Source of the DNA: Takakia lepidozioides
Taxonomy: Eukaryota; Streptophyta; Takakiopsida; Takakiales; Takakiaceae
Direction of reading: 5' to 3'
DNA: 64,000 nt
Assembly (NCBI GenBank): GCA_030704615.1
Contig: CM060732.1
Span: 64,585,053-64,649,052, forward strand
Part shown: positions 45,104-56,962 of the stretch, piece by piece
Numbering within the stretch: the first letter of the stretch is position 1
Layout of the letters: each line of letters opens with the position of its first letter
The notes under the pieces: generated by a model
Databases searched by the model: none
What the model saw: the letters and a program-made list of their open reading frames with translations, nothing else
What the model was told of the DNA's origin: nothing
Position numbers and translations under genes: made by a program

Positions 45104-45436
45104 GTTATGGTTGTGGAAGAGGCCTCAGCTATGCAGCTGGCAAGAGGTAACTACTACAAGGTTGAAGATGCAGATCACATTGAGGTTTGCAAGCCGGCTA
45201 GCAAGAGGCATCCAAGCTATGCTCGACTGTTGGATTGTCTGAAAGTTATATTGGAAGCTAGGGGTTATGATATCCCCCACTTAGATGTGTTTTTAGCTCA
45301 TGTGTTGATCAGTGAGCATGTGCACGTTTCAGTTATTGACAGCAAAGTTGTGACTATTGAGGCTAAATCTTTCTTCTCCATTCACTGCGCAGTTGTTAGC
45401 AATGTAGAAGCTGTTACATTGGCCATGCTGTATTGA
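45104..45436 (+). pseudogene. C-terminal fragment of a SERAC1-like alpha/beta-hydrolase
   Basis: After a CAG acceptor, the frame reads VMVVEEASAMQLARGNYYKV, then EDADHIEVCKPASKRHPSYA and LLDCLKVILEAR. This is the C-terminal end of SERAC1/DUF676-type hydrolases in non-seed plants, where the DADH Asp-His segment precedes CKP and a final helix. Nucleophile-bearing upstream exons are not found in the window, so this looks like a fragment, or the last exon of a gene whose other exons I could not read. The 45433-45642 frame that follows has no recognised domain. Confidence 0.55.
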
Positions 45437-45775
45437 GCCTCAGCATTGTGTATGGGGTGTGTACATTTCTTTCCTCCACTTCATTCTCAAATGTAATACA
45501 CTTGGCATGTGCCTATGGGGATTACACTGTCCCAGGTCATGCAAGCTACAACTTGGACAGGATCAACTGGCACTGCGAATGGTTAATGAGAGCAGGAGGG
45601 CATAGCTCTTACAGAAAATACGGCAATGCTCTTGATGAATGAACTCATGCTTCCCTTAGCTTGAGTGAGATCCTCTGTATATATGCACAATCTACTGGCT
45701 CACCTTAGCATTGTATGTGTTGCATATTTATGTTGATATTTGGGCAAGGAAAGAACAAGGAAATGATTGAGCAAG

Positions 45776-47780
45776 TCAGGCTGACAGCTTCCATAAGCAA
45801 TGGCACTGCCATGGTGGGAGAGACAGCAAAAGTATGGTCTGAGATAGGTCTATTCCAAGGAAAATGAGATCGATCCACAAGGCACTGGGTGTTGATTTAT
45901 TGGAAGTTAAGCTTGGGACTTGATTGCATTCCGGCTGCGCCCTCTCTCTTGCCAGCTGCCCTTCCAGTTCTCCCCGCCTCCAAGTACTCGTATAAGACCA
46001 AGTAGGATCATCTATGGACATAGAGGACCAAAACACATGGGTTGGATCATTTGGGATAGAAAGCCTCAGGGCCATAGCTTCTGCCACTTTTTGCATGCCT
46101 TGTGCAGCCCGACCATGTATGCATCAGATGGCCGTTATAGGCAAGATGGGAAATATGGTCCCCAACGTCAACCCTTTCTCTGACATATGCTGCCAGTATT
46201 TGACATGCTTCATGAGGCTCTCCTTGTGTAATTCTTACAGCCAAAATTTCTCTCCATAGCTCTCACTTGAAATCCAGTCTCCAGGTCATCTCTTTTACCT
46301 CTTCTTCCGCACATTTAAATATGCAATTTTTCTCGTGCAATCTTGCACACTTTTCTTGCAAGGTTTTGTTCTCCTCCTCCATCTCCCTGCTCTGTTTGTC
46401 AATGGTGGCAAAATACTCCTCCAGAAACCATGGTACTTTCTGACCTAGAGAATACTATCTCTCACTTTTGCTGGGTGAGATGTGTCGTCTGGGAGATGGC
46501 CTAGAGGTAGCAAATCAGTAATCCAACGCAGCATTGTGTAACAAGCTACTCACGGATTTCAATGAGGCCCTTGCTCTGTTTAGAAGAGTATTGAGGGTGT
46601 CCTTCCCACCCGGCTGGGAGAAGAAATCCCTCCACCAATTTTCCACCTGTTGCATGGAGATACCAGATGCAGCCCTCTGAAAACAAAAGCGCAGAACTGC
46701 CTCAAGATTTTGGTGCTGTAGGTGGGCAAACGACCACTTACCTCTAACCAATGGTCACTAATGCCCTTTCCACAGCATGTCTTTCCACTGTGAAATGTTG
46801 GTGTACCAATTCATATGCCTCCCAAGAGGAAGAGTAGCACACCCCCAAAACCCTCCCCCCCAAAACACACAAACATATTTTCTGTTTTCTGTGTTCAGAA
46901 ACATATTTATATACATCGTTACAAGGTGATGGCCACTGTTATGAGCTCCACCTGCTTCGCCAATCCAAGCTTCCACCCAGGGGCATAATCTTGTAGCATA
47001 CTCTGAACTGCTTGAATTTTTTTTACTTCGAGCATGTTTCGAGCATGCCAGGGGTCACTTTCTTACTGCCCTACCAAAAAGCCAGCCACACCAAAAATGA
47101 TAAAGCTCTACACTCCCTACAGAATGTGCCAAAGGCCAAAAGCTTGACAAAACCTGTCCATCCGAGGAAAAGACAGCAGAGCTCTTCGAGCCTGGTCCAA
47201 GATTGTAGATATGGCATGTGAAGGCATTAACAAAACCGGTCCCGTGGCATTGAGGAAATCACTGTGCCAATGGACACTGAAAAACCCAACAGGGGAACTA
47301 CCAGAGGCTTTTGATTGGCTCCTAAACAGAGGGTGTCAATCAATCTGCGAAGCTCAGATTTTACATCCGCAGCATACTGCTCGGCTGTAACGCTGGCTCC
47401 CACACCGGACCCACTGAGCTCATTCCGAGCACAAATGCATTGTAAGCATATCAATACACTAGCTCCTGACTGGACAAATACCTTCTGAAACAAATCCCCT
47501 GGTCTACATGAACATAGCATGGTTGTCAGTGAGCATGAAATAGACTGGTCAGTAAGGAATAAGTTATATGCTGGAGGTGTGGGAAAGACCAAGGTTAAGG
47601 CGAAAAGGAAAAAGAAGCTGCTGCGAGGCTCTTACTTTGGAATGGCTTCGCTGGGTTGGGTGTTGGTTGGGCTGATCTCTGGTGCGTCTCCAAGGCGCCG
47701 AATGGTCACATCATTCAGGACTTGCTCTACTTTCTTGAGATCATACTTTGAACATACCTGCTGGAAAGGGACCCCATGAT
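45776..47780 (-). CDS. Unrecognised multi-exon gene with coiled-coil segment
   Basis: Protein-like pieces follow each other on the minus strand. 47779-about 47636 reads DLKKVEQVLNDVTIRRLGD and ends at GTAAGA. About 47490-47227 reads ICARNELSGSGVGASVTAEQ and ELRRLIDTLCLGANQ. About 47080-46930 has SMLQDYAPGWKLGLAKQVEL and an earlier hydrophobic stretch. 46751-46515 reads ISMQQVENWWRDFF and LNTLLNRARASLK. About 46440-46270 is a coiled coil (EEENKTLQEKCARLHEK). 46244-45910 reads GEPHEACQILAAYVRERV. Exact splice sites were not all fixed. No family is recognised. It may belong with the neighbouring kinase/hydrolase group of signalling genes, but this is only position. Confidence 0.45.
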
Positions 47781-48420
47781 AGTTTGGCTACACGTTTACT
47801 TGTACAAGGAAAGGAGACCAAGATGGTAAACACAGCAGATCGGTTCCAGGATTACACACATTTCTTTCTAAAACGGTTCCATATGCATTCACCCCTGGAT
47901 AATATTACATGAACCTCGGCTGAGAGCTCAGAGACTGCGAGATGCCATCATTACAAGATAGGAAACTTACAGAAAACTAAGCTCTGATCCTTATCGACAA
48001 GATCACCTTGCAGGCGTGATTAGCCCAAGGTATTACTCTCTCTTGTCTGGAGAGAAGGCCTAAGTACACAGTTTTAAAAAAAGAAAGCCATAAACAGGTA
48101 TGCCCGTGATATTATAAAACAGAAAGTGCCACACAGAAATGACGTTACTTGTAAAGGTACTACACGAAGTTGATGAACAACATAATATTTGAAGCTTGTC
48201 AGTTCAAACTGCAGAAGGACAATAAAATAGAACACAATCTAGAAACTCCCAAAAGATCTCAACATGAGGCCTGCACATCAGGCTCGAGTTATTTACGCTA
48301 GCTACTGCAGCCCATGCCTTCTCTTTTAACGATAAACATATGTACTTTAGAGTCAGCCCTGCATGCAGGCCTGCAGCTTTGGTCTAGATAGTGATATAGG
48401 GTGAAAACCATGCCTCAATT
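47781..48420. other. Intergenic, no gene seen
   Basis: No exon or repeat recognised on either strand between the coiled-coil gene and the cysteine-rich exon. Confidence 0.4.
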
Positions 48421-48520
48421 GTGATAGACGTTAACGTTCACTGTAGGATTAGTGAAGCCATAAATGTAGCCTCCCACAAGGCCATTTTGTTGACACTGTT
48501 CGATGATGGCAGCTAAAATA
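48421..48520 (-). CDS. Last exon of a cysteine-rich protein gene, split from its upstream exon by piggyBac
   Basis: The exon reads IIEQCQQNGLVGGYIYGF and ends NVNVYHN with a TGA stop. Its paralogue is at 58225-58330. A likely upstream exon (VYRCGGCGMNE then donor GTAATT) lies at about 53297-53345 on the same strand, on the other side of the piggyBac element, so the transposon sits in the intron. The family is not recognised. Confidence 0.5.
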
Positions 48521-48544
48521 CAGTCGAACCTCTTTGATGGTTAA

Positions 48545-51500
48545 CCCCTAATGGACGAGTCGACCTGATTCGGGTCGATTGGATATTTCGACCGTCAGTG
48601 GGCCCCTTGGATGAATCTGGATGAAGATGGGCCCTGAACGAAAGTTGTAGCCCTTGAGATTCTGCGCCGGACAGAATTTATTGCACCCTAATTGGACAAA
48701 TCCTGCGCCGTCAGGATTTTTTGAAGTGATGATGAGCACCCAAAATCCAATGGTTTCTGGCCCTCCACGGGCTTTGACCTAGCCACGTGGCAGGCAAAAT
48801 GGGCATCGGTGGCCCGATGTCGGCGATCGGGTGCATGCAGGGTTGGCATGTCCGCCCGTGCGGACATGGGATGCCACCCTGTGGCCAGTGTTGGGTGGCG
48901 GCAGCGTGGAACGAGCTCTCTCTTCGCGCGCACAGAGTCTGGGTTCCTGGAGCTTGCAAATCGTGGCCCCTCTCGCATTTCCTTGGCGCTTTTGTGTGCA
49001 TGTTTTGCTTGATCTTCCGTGGATCGCCCGCATTCGCTTCGTAGGGGGTGTATTTCTTGGCTTCATTTTCGGGTCATGGCGACTTACCTCTCCCAGGCTC
49101 GAAGTGGCGGGAACTGTTCCGTTTCATGCTATGTGTTCTAGACATTAGAGCTCGGGGTGTGATTGCATTTACGCAACTGTTAGGGCTGAGTGTTTGGCGT
49201 TTAGATTCTTGTGCCCTGCCGAATTTTCATTGTAATGCAAGTTGTCATTTTTTCTTGCATGTCGTTTTGTGAAATGCTTTTATGCATTTGGGCTCTGTGT
49301 TTTGTGTGGTAGGGGATGGTTGCAGGGGAGCGTGGTGTGTTGAGGTTTCATTTTGCAGCTGGTTTTGGAGAGTTTGCGAAATTCGCCGAGGTACATCATT
49401 TCTTCCTGTGCTTGGGGAAGATGGGTCATTTGCATTGATTCATCGTGAGGGCTTGCATTCATTTCCTGTGATCTCTGTCGGTCTCACGGATTCGTATGGC
49501 ACCAAAGAGGAAGGACGTTCCTGTGCCTGAGCCACCGTTGCCCCCACCCGAGCTTGCAGCTGTCGCGGAGGTTATAAGGGAGTGGGCGCTTGAGGAGCAG
49601 CACTGCACTCCCGAGCAGTGCAAGGTAATATTGGGGTGTCTGTCTCCTGCCTTCCTCTGTAGTTTGCCTCCACCGCCGTTCGCCAATCGTTGGCCTCGCC
49701 ACCCTCGTCCTCACAATTTTCGCTTTCTGTTTAGACGTCAGGTGGCTCTAGTTCTTGGTTGGAGAGAGAGAAGAGAGGAAGGTGATAAAGAGGGGTTCAG
49801 TGATGCTGTGAATTCTGTTTTGAGAGATGATGTCTGGCCCGATGCCGACAGTTAGGCGTCTGAAGGAGTTGGCTCGTGCAAAGAGGTCGGTTCCTACAAG
49901 TGTGACAGCACCTCCCAAAGGTGTGGTGAGGAAAAAAAAATAAGGGAGTGGTGAATTCGGGTGTTGTAGGATGTGTTGGCGGGCCTCTGGGTGCTGGGAG
50001 CATGCTTGCTGTCGGTTGGGCTGCTTTGGGGGACATGCATCCCAACACTGGTGCACTGGTTCCTTTTGGTGAGGGGTCTTCTAATCCTGTTTTGGGCCAC
50101 GATGAGGCCTCCTCCGACATGGACGAGGATTTTGAGGGTGACAATGGGTACATGGGCGACTCTGCTGACGAAGCAGACTGGGAAAACGAGGTGGTTGATA
50201 TGGAGTGTGATGAGGAAATCTCGGCCGATTTTGTGGAGATGTTCAAGGCGAAGACGTGGGAAACCAACGCAGGCTCTGACTTTGTGAGTGATAGAGCTGC
50301 ATTTTTTGGCCCTCAACCTGGTCCCTGCCTGCCTGAGATGAAGGGCTCACATCCGATTTGGTTTTTCGGTTTGTTTTGGAGGCGACAAGTGCTTGGGCGA
50401 ATATGTAGGGAGTCAAATCGTTATGTTGCTGAACCTTTTGGTACAGGCACTCGTGGGGGGCCTCGGTGGAAAGAGCTCACTGTTCATGAGCTCAGGGCTT
50501 GGATTGGAGTCTATGTCTTCATGGGCATGAAGAAGTTGCCCCGAACACGATTTTACTGGCAACGCTCGGAGACATTCTTCGCTTGTCCTGTCATCCGCAA
50601 AGTGATGACTCAAGATAGGTATGAGGCCATACTCCGTTGTTTGCATCTTGTTGACAACGCCACGTTGGTGGCAGATCGTAAGAGTCGAAATTATGATAAG
50701 CTCGGAAAGCTTAGGTGGGTGTGTGAGGAGATTGTGGATAGGTGTAAAAGTCTCTGGAATCTGAACAAAATGGTGATTGTCGACGAGGTGATGATCCGTT
50801 ACAAGGGGAAGTACTCCCCAATTATGATGTATATGCCTAAGAAACCATGCAAATGGGGCATCAAGGTGTGGGCCTTGGCTGACTCGGAGACTTCATATGT
50901 CTACGACTTTTCAGTGTATGTTGGTAAGAATGCAGGAGGGCCAGATGGCGAGAGGCAGAAAAGTGGGAAGGGAGAAGGTTATGATATGGTCACCCGGCTG
51001 GCCAACGGGCTGCATGGTTTGGGCATGTCATTGTGACTGATAATTACTTTACAGGGGTCCAGCTTCTATATGACATGGCCAAACTTGGCACTTGGGCCAC
51101 TGGCACGGTAAGAGTGAACAGAAAGGGTCTCCCTCCCTCTTTGTTGAAAATGAAAAAATCCAAGACTGCCAAGCAAGGGCAGTCATGGTACATGATGCAT
51201 GAGTCCAGGGAGGTGGCTGCTGTGTTGTGGTGGGACAAGAAGGGTGTATTCTTACTGTCATCTGCAGCTAGGCCAACTTGCAGTCCTTCCTCTCCAGTGA
51301 CTGTACGCCGTTTTGTGGGAAACCAGAGAGTGCATGTGCCATCCGTACCTGCACATGTGCAATACCAAACGTACATGCGAGGGGTGGATGTGTAGGACCA
51401 GCTTAGGGGTGCGTACAGCTTGCAGCTACGCACAAAGAAGTGGTGGCATCATCTGTTTTTTTTTCTTATGGATACCACGCTAGTGAATGCGTATATCTTG

Positions 51501-53199
51501 CATTCTGCAATGGAGAGAAGGAGGGGGCGTCGGGCCATGACCCATCTACAATTCAATCTGGCTGTGGCATATGGTTTGACAGGGGGTTGCTGCACTGACA
51601 ACATTGACACCACGGGGGATTCAGAATGCACGTTTGTGCATCAGTGCCTTCACACCACACGGCAGCGAGTGTGTGTCATGTGCCATGTTCGTACTCACCA
51701 TTACTGCCCTGGTTGCGATGGCAACCACTTGTGCCTTGGGCGGTGTTGGAATGAGGCACACCGGCATGCCTTGAGGTGACTGAATTCTGGCTTGTTGCAC
51801 TGTCTTCTTTCTTTGTGTGTGCATATGTTTGTGTGGGTAGGGGTTCACCAGGGTGTGGGATTGCATGCAAGGTATGCTGGAGGCTGTTGATGGCGTGTGT
51901 GCGTGGGGCGTGGGGTGTGATTATCTCTGATCTGTGGTGGGTATGGGTTCTTCTCAGGTTGGGGGGTTGTGTGTGTCCATGCTGGTTGATGGGCAGTGGG
52001 GGTCATGGGGGGCTGGTGGTGACGGTTCAATGGTAGTGGAGGGATGTGAGGGTCATGCTGATGGGCAGTTTTGGGAGTGGGGGGGTCATAGGGGTTTGCT
52101 GCTTGCTCATTGTGGGCTGTTTTGGTGATGGGGGAAGGGCTGGTGATGGTTCACAAGCTGTGGGGGTGATGGGGATCTGCTGCTGCTGGTTGAGGGGCTG
52201 TGGAGGTGATGGGGGTCCTTCAGTGTTGGCGTGTGTGCGTTGTGTTTGGGTGGTTTCACAGTTTTTTTTTTGGGGGGGGGAGGGAGCTGTCTGCACACTG
52301 GGCAGATCGGGGGGTTCAACTCCCCCCCCAGTTCGTGGATCATGTCTTCGGGGTGGTGTGTGGTTTGGGTTCGCTACATTCAAAGGAAAAGCAGGAGCTC
52401 ACGGGGAGCTTGAACACAGATGGGCCACATTCGTGACGGTTGGTAGTTGTTAGTTTTTCAGTTGCCTGTCGGGTGGAACGCCGAAACGTCGAGCATTCCC
52501 GGGCCCTTTTTTGGGTGTCGATTTTGGGGTCCCCCAAGTTTTCTGTGTCAATCGGTGATGTAGCCCCCTTTCTGTAGCCGGAATTGTCTACCGGCTCAGG
52601 CAATACATGGCCTGAGCTGGGATTCAAGTAGAAATACACCTACTTAGAAATCTCTGCCTGCATTTTGGTTAGAATTCAGAAATTCTTTTTGGAGGTAGTA
52701 GGAAATCATAGGAGGAACAATTCCACCGTTGGAATTCTGGTTCCAATGAAAATTTCGACCCCTATGGCTGAATTACAGGTCAATTGAAGCAAATAGTGCT
52801 TTTTGACCCCCCTGTTTTCCCATACAAAGGAACCCTATGCAGATTTTGGAATTCTACTTTGCAAATTTGGGGCAAGTTGCTTTAGGTGCTTGAGAATTGG
52901 AATGTGGTTGGGGTCTTGCAAGGAAAAAATATTTTTTTGGTCCAACTGCCTGGTCAAACCAATTTTTCCCTCTAAAATTGGAATACACTACAGATTTAGA
53001 GCTTACCATTTTGTTATAACCTTCCTAATGACACGGTGAAATGGGCTGAAAGTCTTACAGCAGGTGCATGAGGTAGGTAGCGTCCTTTTCATACGGTTCA
53101 TCCCTGTGGATGTTTCTTAGCTGGGAGATATACCCTCATCTGTGAGGGTATGTGCTGTTTTGGAGTGGGCCCACCAAAAACAGCCTTGTCCATTAGGGG
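48545..53199 (+). mobile_element. Complete piggyBac element (4,655 bp) with TTAA duplication
   Basis: TTAA at 48541-48544 and 53200-53203 flanks the 12-bp inverted ends CCCCTAATGGAC and GTCCATTAGGGG. TTAA target sites and CCY...GGG termini define the piggyBac superfamily. The inside encodes a plus-strand piggyBac transposase (49496-51779). The region 51780-53199 is non-coding; 51940-52350 is G/T-rich and gives spurious long frames. The stretch 48545-49495 is the 5' part, with CpG-rich sequence and no other gene. Confidence 0.95.
49496..51779 (+). pseudogene. piggyBac transposase with one frameshift and one stop
   Basis: A Pro-rich N-terminus starts at 49496; a possible intron lies at 49625-49734. 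The main frame 49948-51036 has an acidic region, then GLFWRRQVLGRICRESNRY, LRAWIGVYVFMGMKKLPR and IVDEVMIRYKGKYSPIM with the first catalytic Asp. After a frameshift at about 51022 the next frame reads HVIVTDNYFTGVQLL (second Asp), TVRVNRKGLPPSLL, WWDKKGVFLLSS (third Asp) and YMRGVDV, then a TAG at 51393, then DQLRGAYSLQL and KKWWHHLFFFLMDTTLVNAY. The C-terminus is the cysteine-rich domain CVMCHVRTHHYCPGC then HLCLGRC. All catalytic Asp residues are present. Only two visible lesions break the core, so the copy is young or contains sequencing errors. Confidence 0.88.
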
Positions 53200-53553
53200 T
53201 TAACAATGGGGAGTAGCAAAAAGTTAACTAGTAGAGATAGGTCATACTAAAGGTACTTCACACCTGGCGATACGCCCTCGGTAGCGCCGCTAATAATTAC
53301 CTTCGTTCATACCACAACCTCCACAGCGGTAAACAAGTGACATGGCATGCATACGTGGCAGCTTACTCACATGGCTATCAACGATGGTAGCGCGCATTGT
53401 TACGTTATCAACACGTTGCAGAAACCTTCTTGTTTTGCGCGGGTAAACTATCAGCTCAAGTTCACAGCGAATAAACCAATCGCTCGTGTGTTTCTTCTCA
53501 TGTGTTGCTCTCTTTGTATCTCTGCGTGCAGTGCATGAATTCATGCGACACTC

Positions 53554-54048
53554 ATGATGGACGATAGCAGCAACAACACTGAACCTTCAAGCGGAAGAGC
53601 TGGCACCATTCCAGCGGGAAGGGGAAGGGCAGGGGGTGGAAGAGGAGGATCAAGCAGCGGACCTACTCGTCAGAGAACTGGGAACTGGGAGCATACAGAG
53701 GTTCTTGCTTTAATAAAATGCAAGCACATTGAACATACAGCACAGAAAGCGCTTGTGGACCCCAGGGCACACATGGTTCCTGCTGCACAACGATGGACGA
53801 ACATTCCGGAGGAACTTCAGAAGATTGTGAAGAACAGGTCTGCACGCAATGGCAAGATGTGTAAAGATAAATGGAACGGCCTTAATTCTGACTACAAAAA
53901 ATTGTCGGACTACCACAAGGGTACTGGCCACCATACTTGCTACTGGGAACTCACGATCAATGAAAAAGACAAGTTCCATCTCCCTCGATCTTTCAATAGG
54001 GAATTCGATGTGGCTATTGAGGCCTTTCAAGGCGAGCCGAATGCATGA
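53554..54048 (+). CDS. Trihelix (Myb/SANT-like) DNA-binding protein, truncated by a retrotransposon
   Basis: The Met at 53554 is followed by a Gly/Arg-rich start, then GNWEHTEVLALIKCK, a helix with RWTNIPEELQKIVKN and CKDKWNGLNSDYKKLSDYHK. The Trp residues, K-C/W spacing and the YKK helix match the trihelix GT-factor fold. The frame runs six bases into the long terminal repeat that begins at 54042 and stops there, so the C-terminus is lost. The intact gene would be longer, usually with a coiled coil. Many algal and moss genomes carry such genes inside transposons, so it may itself be transposon-derived. Confidence 0.7.
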   Translation: MMDDSSNNTEPSSGRAGTIPAGRGRAGGGRGGSSSGPTRQRTGNWEHTEVLALIKCKHIEHTAQKALVDPRAHMVPAAQRWTNIPEELQKIVKNRSARNGKMCKDKWNGLNSDYKKLSDYHKGTGHHTCYWELTINEKDKFHLPRSFNREFDVAIEAFQGEPNA

Positions 54049-54575
54049 TGGGTAAACATAAATCAAGATGATTTTTATAACAATGGACAAGGGTACAAGA
54101 TACTGGAACTCGACTCAAATATTGGAATGTTGGAAACTGGACTGGGGTACCAGATACTGGAAACTGGACTGGAGTACTAGACGCTAGACTGGAGTACTGG
54201 GACTGAAAATAAGAGTAGCTTGAACTTGTGTTGACGAGACTGAAGAGTGTCCAGTCTTGTCTCATATATATACTGGCTCTTAGGAAGTTCTCTAAGAAGC
54301 TTCCACAATGGAGATTTCTTGATGGAGAAGTTTCCAAGGTTAAACAAAAGTGTCTTGATGGAGAAGTTTCCTCCAAATGAAGCTTCCTGAGCAGTTTCCC
54401 AAGTTACTCTCAATAATTTGGTAAACTCCGGTAACTTGGTAATTAATGGTAATTTATGGTAAATCATGATAGATCATGATGAATTACGATAAATTATGGT
54501 AATTTTTATTAACATGATAACTTGATAACTTCTGATATTTACTCTTGGTAAGTTCTTTGGGCTATGTCCGTGACA
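54042..54575 (-). repeat. 3' long terminal repeat of the chromovirus
   Basis: Starts TGCATGATGGGTAAA and ends GTCCGTGACA on the plus strand. It is about 90 percent alike to the right copy by eye, differing by point changes and short indels (for example around 54310-54400 against 57240-57350). Confidence 0.9.
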
Positions 54576-54740
54576 TCACCCCCTCCTCTAGCGCCGAGTT
54601 TCTCGAGGAGCGGTAAAATCTTGGACTAATGTGTGGTGCTCCTATCTCCTTAGCGTGTATCAGGTACACTAAATGTGGAGTCTTCACCTTGAAGCTAACT
54701 TGGGTGACATCATCGTTGTGATGTCTTATTGACGTGTAGC

Positions 54741-55272
54741 TCAGGGCTTAGCTGGATATCGTTGATGAAACTCTTGGACTTTATCAGATACATTAGCGAG
54801 GTAGGATGAAGGTTCCCACATTCGTTCGATGATGTCGTAGCCTTTCCAATGTATGAAATACTTAAGACGTTTATACTTGATGCGAGAGTCTAGGACTTCG
54901 TCGACTTCATACTCGATTTCTTGATTGACTTCGATTGGTGGAGGTGGTACGGAAACTCTCCCTGGAATATTCGATGGATGATACATCTCCAATAATGAAA
55001 CATGCAAGACTGCATGGATGCACATACTTCGTGGGATTTCGAGCTGAAAACTGACCGGATTTATTTGTCGAATAATTTTGAATGGTCCTAGGCGTTGATA
55101 ATCCAACTTCTTTGATGGTCGCGAGGTTTGTATATCCCGTTAAAAAAACCACACACGATCTCCGACCTTGAACTGGGGTTGAAGTTGTCGATATACTGAC
55201 AATATGTCTACATTTTTCTTCTTGAAGACATCCTTGAAATCTTGATATTAAGTGGGTAATGTTGAAGTACAT
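54741..55272 (-). pseudogene. Integrase C-terminus with chromodomain
   Basis: Minus-strand pieces read QFKVGDRVWF-like words, DYQRLGPFKIIRQINPVSFQ, AVLHVSLLEMY, then IEYEVDEVLDSRIKYKRL and FIHWKGYDIIERMWEPSSYL, a clear chromodomain (Y/W cage around HWKGY). The chromodomain steers insertion to heterochromatin in this group. One frameshift lies near 55110. Confidence 0.88.
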
Positions 55273-55390
55273 TTGTTTGTTGTGGTCTTGATGGGAGTCG
55301 CATAAAGTGCAAATGCCGCATCCTTTTTTGTAGCTCTCATGAAAGCTCTAGCTCCAATGTGGGTTGAATACCTTTGATATTTCTACATTT

Positions 55391-56822
55391 TTATTTTGCA
55401 GAAATTTTTCGCGATCGCCAGTCGATGTCAGGATTATGAAGTACGAACCAGATAAGTCCAATGATCACAGGATTCGTTAGAGACTGGATGACGTTGAAAA
55501 TAATATGTGATGCTTGATCTTTAAGCTTCACTTCAAGTGGTCGAGTTTCATGGTCAACATCTCCTGATGCTAACGGTCGTCCATCGATGACTTCAACGGG
55601 GGCCGAGAGTTTCTTCTTTACGAGCGCTAAATTGTGTTGTTTCGCAAAGTTTTTTGTCAATAAAACATGTTGAAGCCTCTGAGTCCAAAAGTGCTTCTAC
55701 AGAGATATCATGATTTTGCACTCTGATTTTTACCGGAACTGTGAAGCAAGGTGCAAGGTCTAGAGGTAGAAAAAGACATTTTTTCGGTAAAAAATTTGTG
55801 GTGTCCAGCCACATGGTCCTTACTGTGACTGAATATCTTCGTTTTTCGATGTCATCGTATCGAACACTTGAGTTGTGCCTCCAGCTTCGAATCTTCTCTT
55901 GTTGGGGCAGTTTAATGTTATGTGCTCTTCTTCGCAATAGAGGCATAATATATTCGAGCGTCATCTTTGTTTTTCTTGTGGCATCAATGGCTTGAATTAG
56001 ACAGCATCAATCTGCATAGAATCACTACCGGATGTCTGATGGATCGTTGTGTTTGGTGCCGTAGTAGCAGCGGCATGATGCGTCGTCGACCATCCAGATC
56101 GTTTCTTTTGACGTCTTTCGAACAAACGATTATCGCATGCAATGACTTTGGTGATGAATTCACTCAGTGTGCTCACGTTTGGCATTGTCAGCAACAAATC
56201 TTTTACATCATCTTTTAACTCACGTCGAAACTGACTAATGAAACTCTTTTTATTCTAGTCGAGGTCGCACGCAAGTTGTCAAAATTCAGCAGCATAAACG
56301 GAAGCAGGACGTGCTCCTTGTCGAAGATTTCGCATCTTTGTCTCTGCAACTCTCTCTCTCTCTATCATTCTCTCCAAACGTTATAGTGAACTCGAACATG
56401 AACGCTTCAAAATTGTATAGTAAATGTGAATTTTTTTCTAATAGCGGTGCAAACCAAGATATAGCAGTGTATGATAGAAAGAAGCACACCTAAATACCTT
56501 CATCGAGGTAGCGTTGTGGATGTAGTCGTACTTGTTGAACAAAACCGCGAAATCTTGATCTCGTCCCATCAAATTTCTCGAGCATGCTGGTCTTTGATTC
56601 TCTCGTAATCTGTTGAAGATGAACAGTTGCAGTAGGAGCTGTTGCAGTAGGAACTCGTATGGTTGAAGATCCATTGTTCGACTCCTTTAACTCTGAAATT
56701 TGTTGTTGCAAATTGTGGAGAGCATTGCCAAGATCTTGAGACAGATCAGCTTGTAATTGGACAGGTACGAAGTTCTTGCATCTGGAGCTGAAAACTCTGC
56801 AATGTGGCGACCATTTTCGCAA
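55391..56822 (-). pseudogene. Gag and protease region of the chromovirus
   Basis: The frame 56822-56490 reads QADLSQDLGNALHNLQQQIS and FDGTRSRFRGFVQQVRL, the start of a Ty3 gag. A zinc knuckle CLYCEEEHITLNC (CX2CX4HX4C) is read near 55940-55900. The protease-like part (55740-55650) has ALLDSEASTCFIDKKL, where Ty3 protease has LLDSGA; here Gly is Glu. Frameshifts occur near 55965 and 55650. Confidence 0.8.
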
Positions 56823-56962
56823 ATGTGCCTTCTATTTTAACTAACTAATGAACAAACTTTAGTCTCGCCAAACTGTCAAGGACGAGAACATGACTGAACA
56901 CAAACAAGATATCATACTAGATGTATAAGACTAGACAATAAGTCAAGGTCGGTGTGGCCGAA

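Noticed and set aside
51845-52453. Overlapping open frames in G/T-rich sequence
   Set aside because: Low-complexity composition inside the piggyBac 3' region; no domain and no splice context.
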